Source: Paraphoma chrysanthemicola (lineage: Eukaryota > Ascomycota > Dothideomycetes > Pleosporales > Phaeosphaeriaceae). From it: 64,000 bases of DNA. Under the pieces are notes generated by a model. It worked only from the letters and a program-made list of their open reading frames with translations, was not told the origin of the DNA and did not search any database. Shown one piece after another: positions 12,310-22,001 of the stretch (within the stretch, counting starts at the first letter, position 1; every line of letters starts with the position of its first letter). The DNA lies in contig JAGMWG010000004.1 of assembly GCA_020744225.1 (NCBI GenBank), forward strand, positions 1,612,001-1,676,000, given 5' to 3'. The translations under genes and the position numbers were made by a program.

Positions 12310-14793
12310 GTTGATGATTGTTGGATGTAGTGGGTTGGTGTTGAAAGAAGGGTTGAAGTGTTGTTATGATATTCGCAAGCGAAAGTGGTGCGTCAAGCAA
12401 CGAAAGAAGTGAAGATGGAGATAGAAAGATTGTGAAGCTGAAAGACTGTTGTTGGCTCGTTGATGAGTGCGGTCTATGGGCGTGTCTTGCATTCCCTTAT
12501 ATACACCTTCGTGTTCTCCACCGCAGCCTCACGACCCAGCACTGTCGCCGCTGTGGAGACATGTGCATAGCTGAAGGGTACTTAGAGTGCTCAGCCGTCA
12601 CTACCTGGTTGGACATGCATGAAAGTGCTCCTTGGCATCTCAAAAAGGCAGCGTGCAGGCTGATCGGAGAGTTGTCAAGCGGTCTGTTGGGTCGAAACAA
12701 GGCTCATTTTGTTCGAAACCGTCAGTCTGGGGTGGTCCCGACGGTCGCGTATCGCGTGTTGTTCGGATCGTCCCTGTTTTGGATACAAGCGGCATGAACT
12801 CGTTTCAGGTAGTGGAACTAGAGATTCCCCCAATGACGACGACGCGTGGTAAACAACGGCTTGGACGAAGAGACGAAAGACCGTCCAGATCTTGAAAACA
12901 GGGTAGTAATGCATAAAGTCGCAGCCAATGGCTTAGCTTTCCGAGGCGAGTGCCTTGAGGCGGAGCCGAATATATGCCGTTTTAACGACGTCAGTCGACA
13001 GGCACATAGAAGTCAACGATTTCATAGCAATGTGATTGGGGCAAAGGATTTGTTTTTCCATCATACCCTATAGATGTAAAACTTACATACGACCAAACGT
13101 CAAGGATTGAGTTGTGGGGCATGAACTTGGAATCGACCATGCTGTTCTAATGGTGGAAGATATTGTGGACGGCCTCTCGCCGACGGTGCGACCTCCAGCA
13201 TTGTGATCGGCAGAAATCTCTGGGGCAAGTCACTGGATTGTTGTACAGTGTCATGATCGAAGCCTGTGGACCTTGCGAATGAAACAGCGTTGCGATGCAT
13301 TGCGCGTATTTGCTACGGGTCCGCTGCTTTCGATGACCACACGTAGGTCCGGGCACGCGGTCATGTCGCCAGCTAAAATCCTGCGGAAGGCGAAGCAGCC
13401 TAGGAGATGGTGGAGCTGAGAAGTGGAAATAGGGTGTGTCGTAAGGTAGGTCAATGCATTGCTTGGCGCCCCGCTCGGAAGGAAAGAACTGCCCGGGAAA
13501 GCTTGTCGCACGGCTCGCCCCCTCTTAGCTTTGAATGCCATCTGACTCGATCGATTTCCTCCTGACCGGGTCCTTCCAGCCCGTCTTTATGTTACGCGGC
13601 TTCATCTATCTGAGTGCTGGTCCGTTGTAACAACTGGGGCGAGGTCGCAATTCGAAGAGGCGATCCCAGGGTTACAGTCAAACAGTCATGTTCCGAGATG
13701 AAAGGAAGCGATAAACCATGGAAGCTTTTGGATAGAGTGGTCACGCCAAACACGGTTCAAGACTCTTGAACGTTGCGGCACACAGCAGCAGAACCACTGC
13801 GTATGGTAGACGTTAGGTAGACTCCAGTTCACTCTTGATCGATGTCGCCCTCTCTGACCCTTCAACTGTGCCGTTGTTCAAAGGACACTACTTTCATCAT
13901 TTATACGGCAGAATTGAGGTCCAATTGCACATCCGTACGAACCAGGACCGCGGTGGCTTCTGTCGATTTTCAGCAGCATATGCTAACCTTATAAGATGAT
14001 AGCAGGTGCAAGGCAGCCTACAGAATGCATGCAATCGATATCAGAGTCAGCGCAATATGATTCAAACACTGCCTCCAACAATCTGTATTGAGATATACTT
14101 TGCTCCACACAACAGAATTGAATCTGATAGAACGGAACAGGCCCTCCTAGGCAAACAGATGCTGAGCAGCCGATATGTACATGGACCTCATAGATAACCA
14201 CCGGCTTAATCGCACATTCTCAATATGATTCATGTACTGTAGATTTTGATGTAGTGATTATGAATAGCCTTATAAACCAGAGTGCGGACGAAACGTGAAG
14301 TTGAAAGACCCGACAGGCGGGCAATTGCCTTTGTTGCGAATGCGGCGCAAGAGTTGAACATTGTAAAGGCCGAGGCCTGTTCTACCAATCGACTGCATTT
14401 GTCCATTCCTTGTGGTGTGTCAGACAAGTCATAGGAGACCACGCTCCCCGAAGTTTGGATAATTCGCGAACGTAATCATCACAACTGCAGAGCAAGCTGA
14501 ATCAACGTCAAGTTACTCAAACAGGAAGTCTGAAGGCTGCCGTCGATTGCAGTCTTTAAATGACGCTATCTGGGTAGTCATCTCTGATTGGCGGCTCGCC
14601 CATCCAGCCACGAAGAGCCATTGATGTGTCACTCCCGCTGCCAGTCTTACCTACCCATGTCTTATGGCACACACTCAAGTGCTCAGCGGTGTAATGCAGC
14701 AACAAAAAAGGGTAGTCCGCAACCAGGCGTTTGATTGGCTGCCGCTACCGCCAGGCCCGGTCTCCGACACCGCAGATCACCACGCACACATCG
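12310..14793. other. Long intergenic region upstream of the pectate lyase
   Basis: Apart from the candidate TATA box, I find no gene or recognisable repeat. Open frames are short and overlap on several strands with no domain content. The 11 bases at 13087-13097 match the start of fungal 5S rRNA, but the match does not continue. Confidence 0.4.
12499..12504 (-). promoter_or_regulatory. Candidate TATA box of the pectate lyase gene
   Basis: On the minus strand the motif GTATATAAGG lies about 190 bases upstream of the pectate lyase ATG. Its position fits a TATA box with a leader of roughly 150 bases. It was assigned by motif only. Confidence 0.35.
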
Positions 14794-14803
14794 AAAAAAA
14801 AAA
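14794..14803 (-). terminator. Pol III terminator (T10) of the tRNA-Leu gene
   Basis: A run of ten A on the plus strand is a T10 tract on the minus strand, 36 bases past the discriminator base of the tRNA gene. T-runs of this length terminate RNA polymerase III. Confidence 0.7.
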
Positions 14804-14883
14804 TTCCTGGGGTGCCCGGCTGCTGCCAGACGAAGAGCTTGATGAGAGTGGGACTCGAACCCACGCCACTTTCGTGACCAGGA

Positions 14884-14898
14884 AGAATGTTAAGATAA
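14884..14898 (-). other. Canonical anticodon-loop intron of tRNA-Leu(AAG)
   Basis: Fifteen bases lie between the purine after the anticodon (G37) and the last base of the loop, the position used by the tRNA splicing endonuclease. The intron contains CTTAA, which can pair with the anticodon region TTAAG, as usual for pre-tRNA-Leu. Exact ends are inferred from the 7-base loop requirement. Confidence 0.75.
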
Positions 14899-14921
14899 CC
14901 TTAACCTGGCGCCATAACCAA

Positions 14922-14971
14922 CTGGATGTTGTTAGAGAATGGTTGTGTGAAATGGGAGCGGGATTACGAAC
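14922..14971 (-). other. 50-nt intron-like insertion in the tRNA-Leu D-loop
   Basis: On the minus strand the insert starts GTTCGT and ends CTAACAACATCCAG. It has GT...AG ends, a perfect CTAAC branch motif close to the 3' end, and a length of 50 nt. The spliceosomal introns of this window are mostly 44-60 nt with the same branch motif. The 5' splice site is weak compared with GTAAGT elsewhere. Removing it leaves a D-loop reading GAGTTGGTTAT between paired GCC and GGC. Because G flanks both ends, the exact boundary could shift by one base. It could also be a recombination scar, since its first bases resemble a B box. Confidence 0.65.
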
Positions 14972-14986
14972 CTCGGCCATCTCACC

Positions 14987-15835
14987 GTAGAGCTTGTTGA
15001 TGGAGAAATTGGAGCAAAAAAACAATATATAGTAAGCACTGAGGAACTTCGGGTCGAGGTTTTAAATCGTTTGGTCGCTGCGTTGTGGAGAAATTCCTCA
15101 GTGGGTGGTCGGACGGCTGAGCGGGGTTGCCAACATCTTCGGCTTAGCCCAACCAATTTTGCAGACCCTGCCAACACGAAAAACTCAAAGAATGCAAGTC
15201 AAGACTTCCATCACCGTTTGGGAGACTTCGAACCATGTAATGACGAGCAACCTTCGGTCTCAAGCGCAAGCCACTTGAGCAGATGGCAATGGCGGCCGCT
15301 GCATAGTCGACACGTAGATACATATCTCACATATCAACACATCATGGCACACTCAAACACCAATTGTAGCGCTACATCTGCTGAAGCAAAGCCCGATACA
15401 CAATCAAAAGTGGCTTTTGATTAGGCATTACAATCGTGATGGTTCCACCACAATCCTCATTAACAGCTATTATGATCTGACAGCCCATCTCTGAGATCGA
15501 TTATCCCAAGATTTTGTCCATGCAGAGGTGAGATGGGAGGCCGAGAGTGTCACGGGCGAGTCGGGACGTCAAAGACCGCTACGCCATACTCAGCTAGAGG
15601 CTTGGCAACAATTCACTGCAATGCGCGACCCAGGCGCATTCAATGTCAGGGACGCCGCCTCAAAATCACTGACCGGACGCGCCGCTGGAGAAAGAGGCAA
15701 AGACATCTAATCGAGTTGCATTCGTGGTGTTCAATCGTTCACCCCCCTGCGCGGCGCCCACCCTCATAAACGCCGCGACGCGTCTGATCGACGAGCTCTA
15801 GCTCCTTCCTCCCCATCAGACATCACACAGCAGCC
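14987..15835. other. Intergenic between the tRNA-Leu and SNF5-family genes
   Basis: Besides the tRNA upstream element, only the promoter and leader of the gene at 15836 are expected here. No coding signal was recognised. Confidence 0.4.
15023..15032 (-). promoter_or_regulatory. Upstream TATA-like element of the tRNA-Leu gene
   Basis: The minus strand reads CTATATATTG ending about 37-46 bases before the first tRNA base. Many fungal tRNA genes carry such an upstream TATA element for TFIIIB. A T7 tract lies between it and the gene but upstream of the expected start site. Confidence 0.5.
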
Positions 15836-17712
15836 ATGTTCACGGCCACGGGCAAGACGGCGCCGCCGCAGGCCTTCATGTCCAGCTATGCGCCGCGACT
15901 GCGCAACCACGGCAACTCGCTCATTTCGCCCATCGTACCAGCCTCAAACACCCTCCCAGCGCCGCGCGTGACGAAGCGCGGTACCGCCGTGCTCAGCTAC
16001 GCCGAAGATGCCTACGACGATGACGACTTCGAGGACAGCGACCGCCCGCGGCGCGCGACGGGCCTGCGCAGCATCCAGCGCGGGGACGAGACGCACAGCC
16101 TGGACAAGACGGCGCAGATCGCAGCGTTGGGCGAAGAGCTTGTCGCGCCGATAGAACTGCAAGGCATCTGGCGAGATTGGATGGGACGGCCAAAGAGGAC
16201 GCTGTACGTGTGACGATACAAGGCGCGGGTTAGGCTAATCATTGCAGCACCGAGAAGCAGGTGCAGACACAATCAGTGCTCCCCGTCACCCTCATTCCCA
16301 TACGAATAGACATGGACATACAGCCTTTCCGGCCAGACGCACCGCTCCCGACACCCTCGAATGCGCGCGAGTTCGGCATCAACGAGCACCTGCCGGCCTA
16401 CAAGCAGCCAGACGTCACACCCGCATACCGACTCAAGGACTCCTTCTTGTGGAATCTGCACGAAGCTCTGACTACACCAGATCAGTTCGCAAAGCAATTT
16501 GTCGACGAGCTCGACCTTCCCAACGACCGCAAACCGCAACTCATTCTCGGCGTTGCGAGCCAGATACGGCAGCAGCTGGAGGAGTACGCTGGTGTTGCGC
16601 TGCACCCGCTCTTCCACTCCACAGCAGCGCCTGCCCTTCAGGGAACTTCAGGGCAGCCCGCTCAGCCTATCGCCCAGCCTATTCCGTCACAGAACGGGAC
16701 CTCCACGCCCGCGGTAGCCACCAACGGCGTCTCCACACCCGTCGCGAATGGCACACAGACTAACGGCACTCAAACACCCGCGGCAGTACCGAATGGCATC
16801 ACCGCTACTGCGACTGCGCTTCCATCCGAAGAGCTCCACAACCCGGACGACACCTACCGCTGCATCGTCACACTCAACATCAACCTCATGAACCGCCTCT
16901 ACACCGACAAGTTCGAGTGGTCGTTACTGCATCCCCCGGGCTTCGCTGAAATGTTCGCAAAGACGACTTGCGCCGACATAGGGCTGGCTGGCGAGTGGGT
17001 GGCAGCCATGACACACGCAATCTACGAGGCGGTCCTGCGACTGAAGAAGGAAGCGTGCGAGAATGGCGGGCTGGTGGGTGACGGCGAGATCGACAACGAT
17101 GCTGTCGAACCCCAGATCGGCGCTGGATGGAGATACGACCACGAGCACCTGTGTGATGAATGGGAGCCCAAAATCGAGATGCTCTCCAAGGAAGAAATCG
17201 AGAAGCGCGAAGGCGATCGCGAGAGGCAGATTAGAAGACTGCGAAGAGAAACTGCACGCTTCTCGTCGACAGCCAACATGTCAGGTGCACCGCAGAACGA
17301 ATTCTTCAACAACATCGAGCAGCAAGAGAACATGGGACGTGGCGAACGCAGCAAGAAGAAGCGGAGATTCAGGAGTCTGAGTCCTGTTGGACGCGACACC
17401 CCCGGTGCCGGGTCTGGGTACGGCGGCCAGGAGGGTGGACTTCAGGAAGCGTAAGTTTTGATCTAGGCAATGTGCGACATTTGCTAACACCGTAGCAGAG
17501 AGCGATTAACATGGCGATGCGCACACTGTTACGTCTGGGGTACCGCGGTGTGGGCTGTCCGTGATGGTCCCCGCGGGCCACGAACGCTGTGCAACAATTG
17601 CGGCTACCTCTACGAGCGAGATAAGAAACTACCACCGTGGTCTGAGAACCTCTTCTATCACGACCGGCCATGTCACGAGGTCCAAGTACACAGACCACAG
17701 CCCGGGCGGTAG
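15836..17712 (+). CDS. SNF5/SFH1-family chromatin remodelling subunit with GATA-like finger
   Basis: Exons 15836-16203, 16248-17450 and 17496-17712 (introns 44 and 45 nt) give 595 residues. After a disordered N-terminus, residues about 130-230 hold the first SNF5 repeat (LIPIRIDMDI, DSFLWNLHEALTTPDQFA). About 340-410 holds the second (YRCIVTLNINL, DKFEWSLLHPPGFAEMFA, CADIGLAGEWVAAMTHAI). The two are split by a Thr/Asn/Pro-rich low-complexity linker. The last exon adds a zinc finger with cysteines 532, 535, 556 and 559 (CAHC...LCNNC), GATA-like with a 20-residue loop. SNF5-family proteins are core subunits of SWI/SNF or RSC, which slide and eject nucleosomes in the nucleus. The C-terminal finger fits the SFH1 type of filamentous fungi better than yeast Snf5, but the SFH1/SNF5 choice is inference. 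The third-exon acceptor is fixed by frame: using the next AG would give an early stop. Confidence 0.92.
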
Positions 17713-19706
17713 GTCCCCCGGGCCTGAAGACGTCGACCTGGGCCAATCTCCGCATATCTTGATTATGATCGAGAAGTGGCGCGTTGGACGCCTACCAACC
17801 GGCGTGCATGTATTGTAGCATCTATCAGCGTGGCGTTTGCGGTTGCTATTGTTCCTGGGGGCTGACCATGTACAACACAACAGTATGTTTGACCCTGCGA
17901 CATAGAGGTTGATTATGGCCACAAGTGAAGCCAATGGAGCCAGAAGTAGGAGTCATGTCTCTGGCAAGGCTGGTTGACTTTACGTCCGAGCCGCCCCCTT
18001 CTGTTGTTCGAGTCCAATGAGCTGGGCGAGGTTGGCCACGGCAGTCGCAATGATTGCACATGGGGTGGAGATGGAGTGAGCGGCATCTATAGCACGCCAT
18101 CTACCATGGAAATGGCGGTGACATAATGCTATCATCTTGCATTCCTATTGTTCTTTGAGTCAGGATGTGTGCGTCACAATGCTCACTATGTCTTGCGAAT
18201 GGTACCGCATGGCTTTGGCTCCTATCACTACACTCATGGACATGTCGCAGATGCGTTCGGGCAATTTCGGTGATAGACAGTCCACTGATATGGCAGGTAG
18301 ATGGGAGGTAGCGTGCAAGCACTGTTCACTCCACCACTTCACGAAAGCATCTCAATCCACGTCTCACAAGACCGAACTGCAGCCTGCGATCTACCTATGT
18401 GCATGTCACATCTGCATCCCCATGCAACCAAAACACTCGCCATCAATCACCGCAGTGCCACACCGCATTTCCGAGTGTTCCCCTCTCCAACTATCCTATT
18501 CAGCACCAAAACCGTCCAAAACACATCTGGACTGTCCCAAATGCCGTGCAACCCCAAAATCTTGCACGCAGAAAAAAAAACTTGACTCAACAGCAACCGT
18601 ACCAAAGCAAAGGCGCCATCGGCCCTTTTGCTGCAGCCATTTTCTTCTGATACTATTGTTCTTGCTATTGTGACCCGAAAAACGCAACCCACTAACCACA
18701 GCCCCAACGAACCCAGACCACGTCCCTCGTGCAACCAGCTTCTGAGCCCGGAAGTCCAGTCCGACCAGTCAGAAACAAAGTTGAGGGAAGCGCATGCATG
18801 TTTGCGTACATATCTTATTGTCGTCGTGAAGTGTTCGTGTCGGCGAACCTCGCTCCAGTTTCGAACCGTCTGCTTAGCCTACTGTAGGCAAGCAAATATG
18901 CCGCCCCCCTCCTTCCCACTTGCGTTCACAATAGCAGAGCGCAGCAGCGCGCATGGATGCGCATTAACGCGCAGTGGGTTTCGGGTTCTGTTGATTCGCA
19001 AGATGTACTTACACGAGCGCCGAATGCGGCTAGCATGACGGTATTGAGCGATGAAGGCTCACAATAGGAAGTTTGTGTGGCACATGTGCACTGGCAAGGG
19101 TGCATGACTCCGATGCGGGTGCGTGTGTGGTTGGACTGGGGGCTTGCTATTGTGTGTTGTGTTTGCGTGTTTCAGAGTGTGAATAGAAATTTAGGGAAGG
19201 TTGGTTGGTTGGGTTGGGTTGGTGGGTGGCCTGGGGTGGTGAGGGCTTGGGTGGTGGGATACTTAAGGACGGGTTAGGGAAGCCACATCCATTGCTGCGG
19301 GTTACGATTTAGACTTGCGGTAGATTCTGGGTAGATATTTGTGCGTTTGACTTTCTACATTTCACGTTTCTCGTTTTGTGTTTTCCGATCTGAACTGACT
19401 TCTGGGTAGAAATTTACTTGACAGGTAGACTTCAAGATTTGACAACGAGTATCACGAACACGTCTTCATCGGCCCACTCCGATTGCCGTCATACAAAAAT
19501 CTCGAGCATACAATAAATCAGTCCACACCGGCATCCTCTGCCGTCTATCCTCGAAGATCCCCCGGGAAAATTATCATCCCCAGAGTAGGCGATCCACACT
19601 CGCCTGATCGCGACCCTGTTTCTCACACCGGTGTCACGCCACACGTCGACATCACGATACCCACCGCCACAATCCGGCTGAATATCACCAAAATCCCATA
19701 TAACAA
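17713..19706. other. 2-kb intergenic region with G-rich block
   Basis: No gene was supported. The region carries the 3' flank of the SNF5-family gene and the promoter of the 19707 gene. The only notable structure is the G-rich block at 19199-19259, listed separately. The last 200 bases are probably an untranslated leader. Confidence 0.4.
19199..19259 (+). other. G-rich tract with G-quadruplex potential
   Basis: The plus strand has repeated GG and GGG runs spaced by one to six bases, including GGGTTGGGTTGGTGGGTGG followed by a G4 run. This satisfies the G3+N1-7 quadruplex pattern. It lies about 450 bases upstream of the gene at 19707 on the non-template strand. Confidence 0.5.
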
Positions 19707-20489
19707 ATGGATCCACATCGCAATGGCGCGCTGCAAGACGCCAAGTTGCAATCCATTCTCCAATCACTAAACACATCACTCTCAAGACCGCAAGCCTCAC
19801 CAAGGGAAGAGGACATGCCAGCACCCCCAGCTTACCACATGGTCGTCGATCCCCACGCGCCAGTACCAGACACAAGGAGTCCTTATGATCCTGAGGAGGA
19901 GGAGAAGCAGGACGAGGAGGATACGCCAGAAATTACCATCAATGCCGCCACACAGGTTCGAGGAAATGGCAACATCATATCGATCGCGCAGATGGACAGC
20001 GTGAGAATAGCGAATCTCATTGCCATCTTGCTGAACGGAAAGATACCGCAACCTGAAGGCGCACCGCAAACACCTCCAGAACCGCAACATGGTCATACTT
20101 TGCCCTCCATAGCATCGATAACAGGGGAGCAGAAACCAGCAAGGCAGCCCCCGAAGCTCAACATCACAATCAACTGCGGCGCGACCGTAATAGGCGATCG
20201 GAATATCGTTGGACCCGGACTGGGCGATATCGCGAGGCAGATGCAGCTGGCGCAGAGGAATGCGGTGCTTCGACAGCAGCAGGCGCAGGCGCAAGCTCAG
20301 GGGACATGTTCGACTGAACCAAAGCACGAGACGCTGTACCAGGCTCAGGCTTCAATAGCACAGCATCACGGCCTGTTTCCAACGCCACCGATGAGTCGAA
20401 GCTCGAGCGCATCGAGTGAATGCGTCGGTGGTGTGAAGAGAAAATCGGAGGATGATGTGAGGGAAGGTGGTGTGAAGAGACAGTGTTGA
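19707..20489 (+). CDS. Unrecognised protein with a duplicated TIN-V-G-NI motif
   Basis: This single exon encodes 260 residues that I do not recognise. The protein has an acidic stretch at 61-73 and then two related segments: ITINAATQVRGNGNII (76-91) and ITINCGATVIGDRNIV (153-168). They are identical at eight of sixteen positions and 77 residues apart. After the second comes a Gln/Ala-rich helix-like stretch (178-198). The Ser-rich tail contains a basic KRKSED and ends KRQC, possibly a nuclear localisation signal. No signal peptide or membrane segment is seen. The duplicated motif argues for a real, folded protein. The start is the first ATG of the frame. Function is unknown. Confidence 0.75.
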   Translation: MDPHRNGALQDAKLQSILQSLNTSLSRPQASPREEDMPAPPAYHMVVDPHAPVPDTRSPYDPEEEEKQDEEDTPEITINAATQVRGNGNIISIAQMDSVRIANLIAILLNGKIPQPEGAPQTPPEPQHGHTLPSIASITGEQKPARQPPKLNITINCGATVIGDRNIVGPGLGDIARQMQLAQRNAVLRQQQAQAQAQGTCSTEPKHETLYQAQASIAQHHGLFPTPPMSRSSSASSECVGGVKRKSEDDVREGGVKRQC

Positions 20490-22001
20490 TATTTCTTATT
20501 TCCTTGTCATTGCAGGATTGCTGTCATTCGGCTTGGGCGGATTGTGTTGCTTGTCTCATTCAGCAAGCATCTTGTAACGGCGTTACGATGGTATGAACTC
20601 ATGTGATATCCAGATTTTGTTTGTTGGAGTTGAGGGCGGAATAATGTGCATTTTGGAGACGACTGTACTGTTAGCAAACTAGCAATAATACCTGACAGGT
20701 ATCTGATCAGACATGCGACATCGACCAGCGTTCATGTTTTCCCCACCCTTGAGGCTGAGGTTAGTCAGACTTATTGCAAAGCGAGCAACGTGAGCGCGGC
20801 GCCCAGGCGACGCGAAAGGGAGAGTGTGCCAGGCAGCCCAAGCCTTGTCCTTCATTTCGCGAGACACTTGTGACACCACAGACATGCCAATAGTCTCTCC
20901 ATCTCGCCACGGGTCAGGAGAGCTAAATGAATGACCTCAAGATAGCAATCGCTATATCGACTGCGGAGGCCAGGTTGCTTCGGCAGATGACAGTTTACAG
21001 TCAATGAACTGGTCAGGATCGGCTGTGAGCTATGCGTGTCGTGCGTCGCGCGTCGCGTAACGTGCATCACCGAACGTTAGACAGGTCCCTGCGGTACGGT
21101 GGTACGTGGTCGGATATGTCGGTGCCACTGGGGTCCGCGGTGAACGAGCTTCATACGCAACAAGGTAAGGTGGCCTCTCCATGTTGCCACCCGTGCACCG
21201 GGTCTCCAAGGTGCTCTCTAGGAAGTGTGCGTGACGCAACTGCAATGGCCGAAACGCGATTGGGGCGTGAAATCACGTCGAGCATGGCGACTGCGGAGAA
21301 GAAGCAAATTTTGGAGGTCGGACCGTCGCGTTGCGTTCCGTTGGCTGACTTTGTCCATTGCGGTTCTGGGTGACGCAGCCTGGGAGCTCCTGTCCCCTGG
21401 CTCTGAAGTTACGCTAGTCCCGCTTGGGCCCCTTGGCTCCACCACCACCACCCATTGCGCCTTCCCTTTCCACCCTCACTCATTCCCTCACCTGCGCACC
21501 TTCTCTTACTTCTCTCCTCACCCACCTCCATCTCTCAACCCCAATTATCGGGAATCCGCCAGCATCAACCCGCGTCAGATTGCAAGTTGGACTGTCTGCA
21601 CTTCCCCGGACAGCAGCTTCCCGAATCGGCTCAACACTATATCTGGCCACTTCCTCGAGTCCGACACGATTGGTACGAGCAGACCAAGCATAGCGCCAGG
21701 CATTACCAAAAGCCATCGCCAATCCAAAGGGTGCGATTGCTGCTAGCAGCCTTCAAGAGTCGCACTCCTTGCTTCCCTTAGGGTCGGCTTCATCAAGCTC
21801 CCTAGCTCAACTATCCTGTGTTGAGGACGTGCCCATCACCAGCGCCCGTTCTCGACCACGGTTCCCGCCTCTCCCGCTCATAAACAAGCCGTCACAACAT
21901 CACCAAAGCGCCCGCGACACTTTGCGCCCCGTCATCTACGGAGGCGTGTTTTCAACTGTCAATAGTATATCTCGGACATATTAAATCACCCTAACGCCAA
22001 C
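20490..22001. other. Intergenic with pyrimidine-rich leader
   Basis: No gene was supported. From about 21460 to 21560 the plus strand is strongly C/T-rich, as often seen just upstream of start sites of highly expressed filamentous-fungal genes. It presumably belongs to the promoter or leader of the gene at 22002. Open frames here are short and overlapping. Confidence 0.4.

Larger units (their letters stand above)
14840..14986 (-). tRNA. tRNA-Leu(AAG) with two interruptions
   Basis: Reading the minus strand from 14986, the acceptor GGTGAGA pairs with TCTCATC near the 3' end (one G-T wobble), and the discriminator is A. The D-stem is GCC/GGC, the anticodon stem CCAGG/CCTGG and the anticodon AAG. 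A type II variable arm with a CAC/GTG stem follows, and then the T-arm GTGGG-TTCGAGT-CCCAC. Two stretches must be removed to obtain this: 14884-14898 (15 nt, canonical position after base 37, carrying CTTAA complementary to the anticodon region) and 14922-14971 (50 nt, within the D-loop). The remaining tRNA is 82 nt, normal for Leu. A TATA-like motif lies about 40 bases upstream and a T10 terminator downstream. The D-loop insertion falls inside the A box and is not a known tRNA intron position. The gene is either spliced in an unusual way or is a disrupted copy. Anticodon and fold are secure; function is not. Confidence 0.8.

Noticed and set aside
13087..13097. Eleven bases (ACATACGACCA) identical to the start of fungal 5S rRNA
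   Set aside because: The following bases do not resemble 5S rRNA and no internal control region is visible, so it is probably chance.
14664..14990. 108-codon plus-strand open frame over the tRNA locus
   Set aside because: It runs antisense through the whole tRNA-Leu structure and has no protein features.
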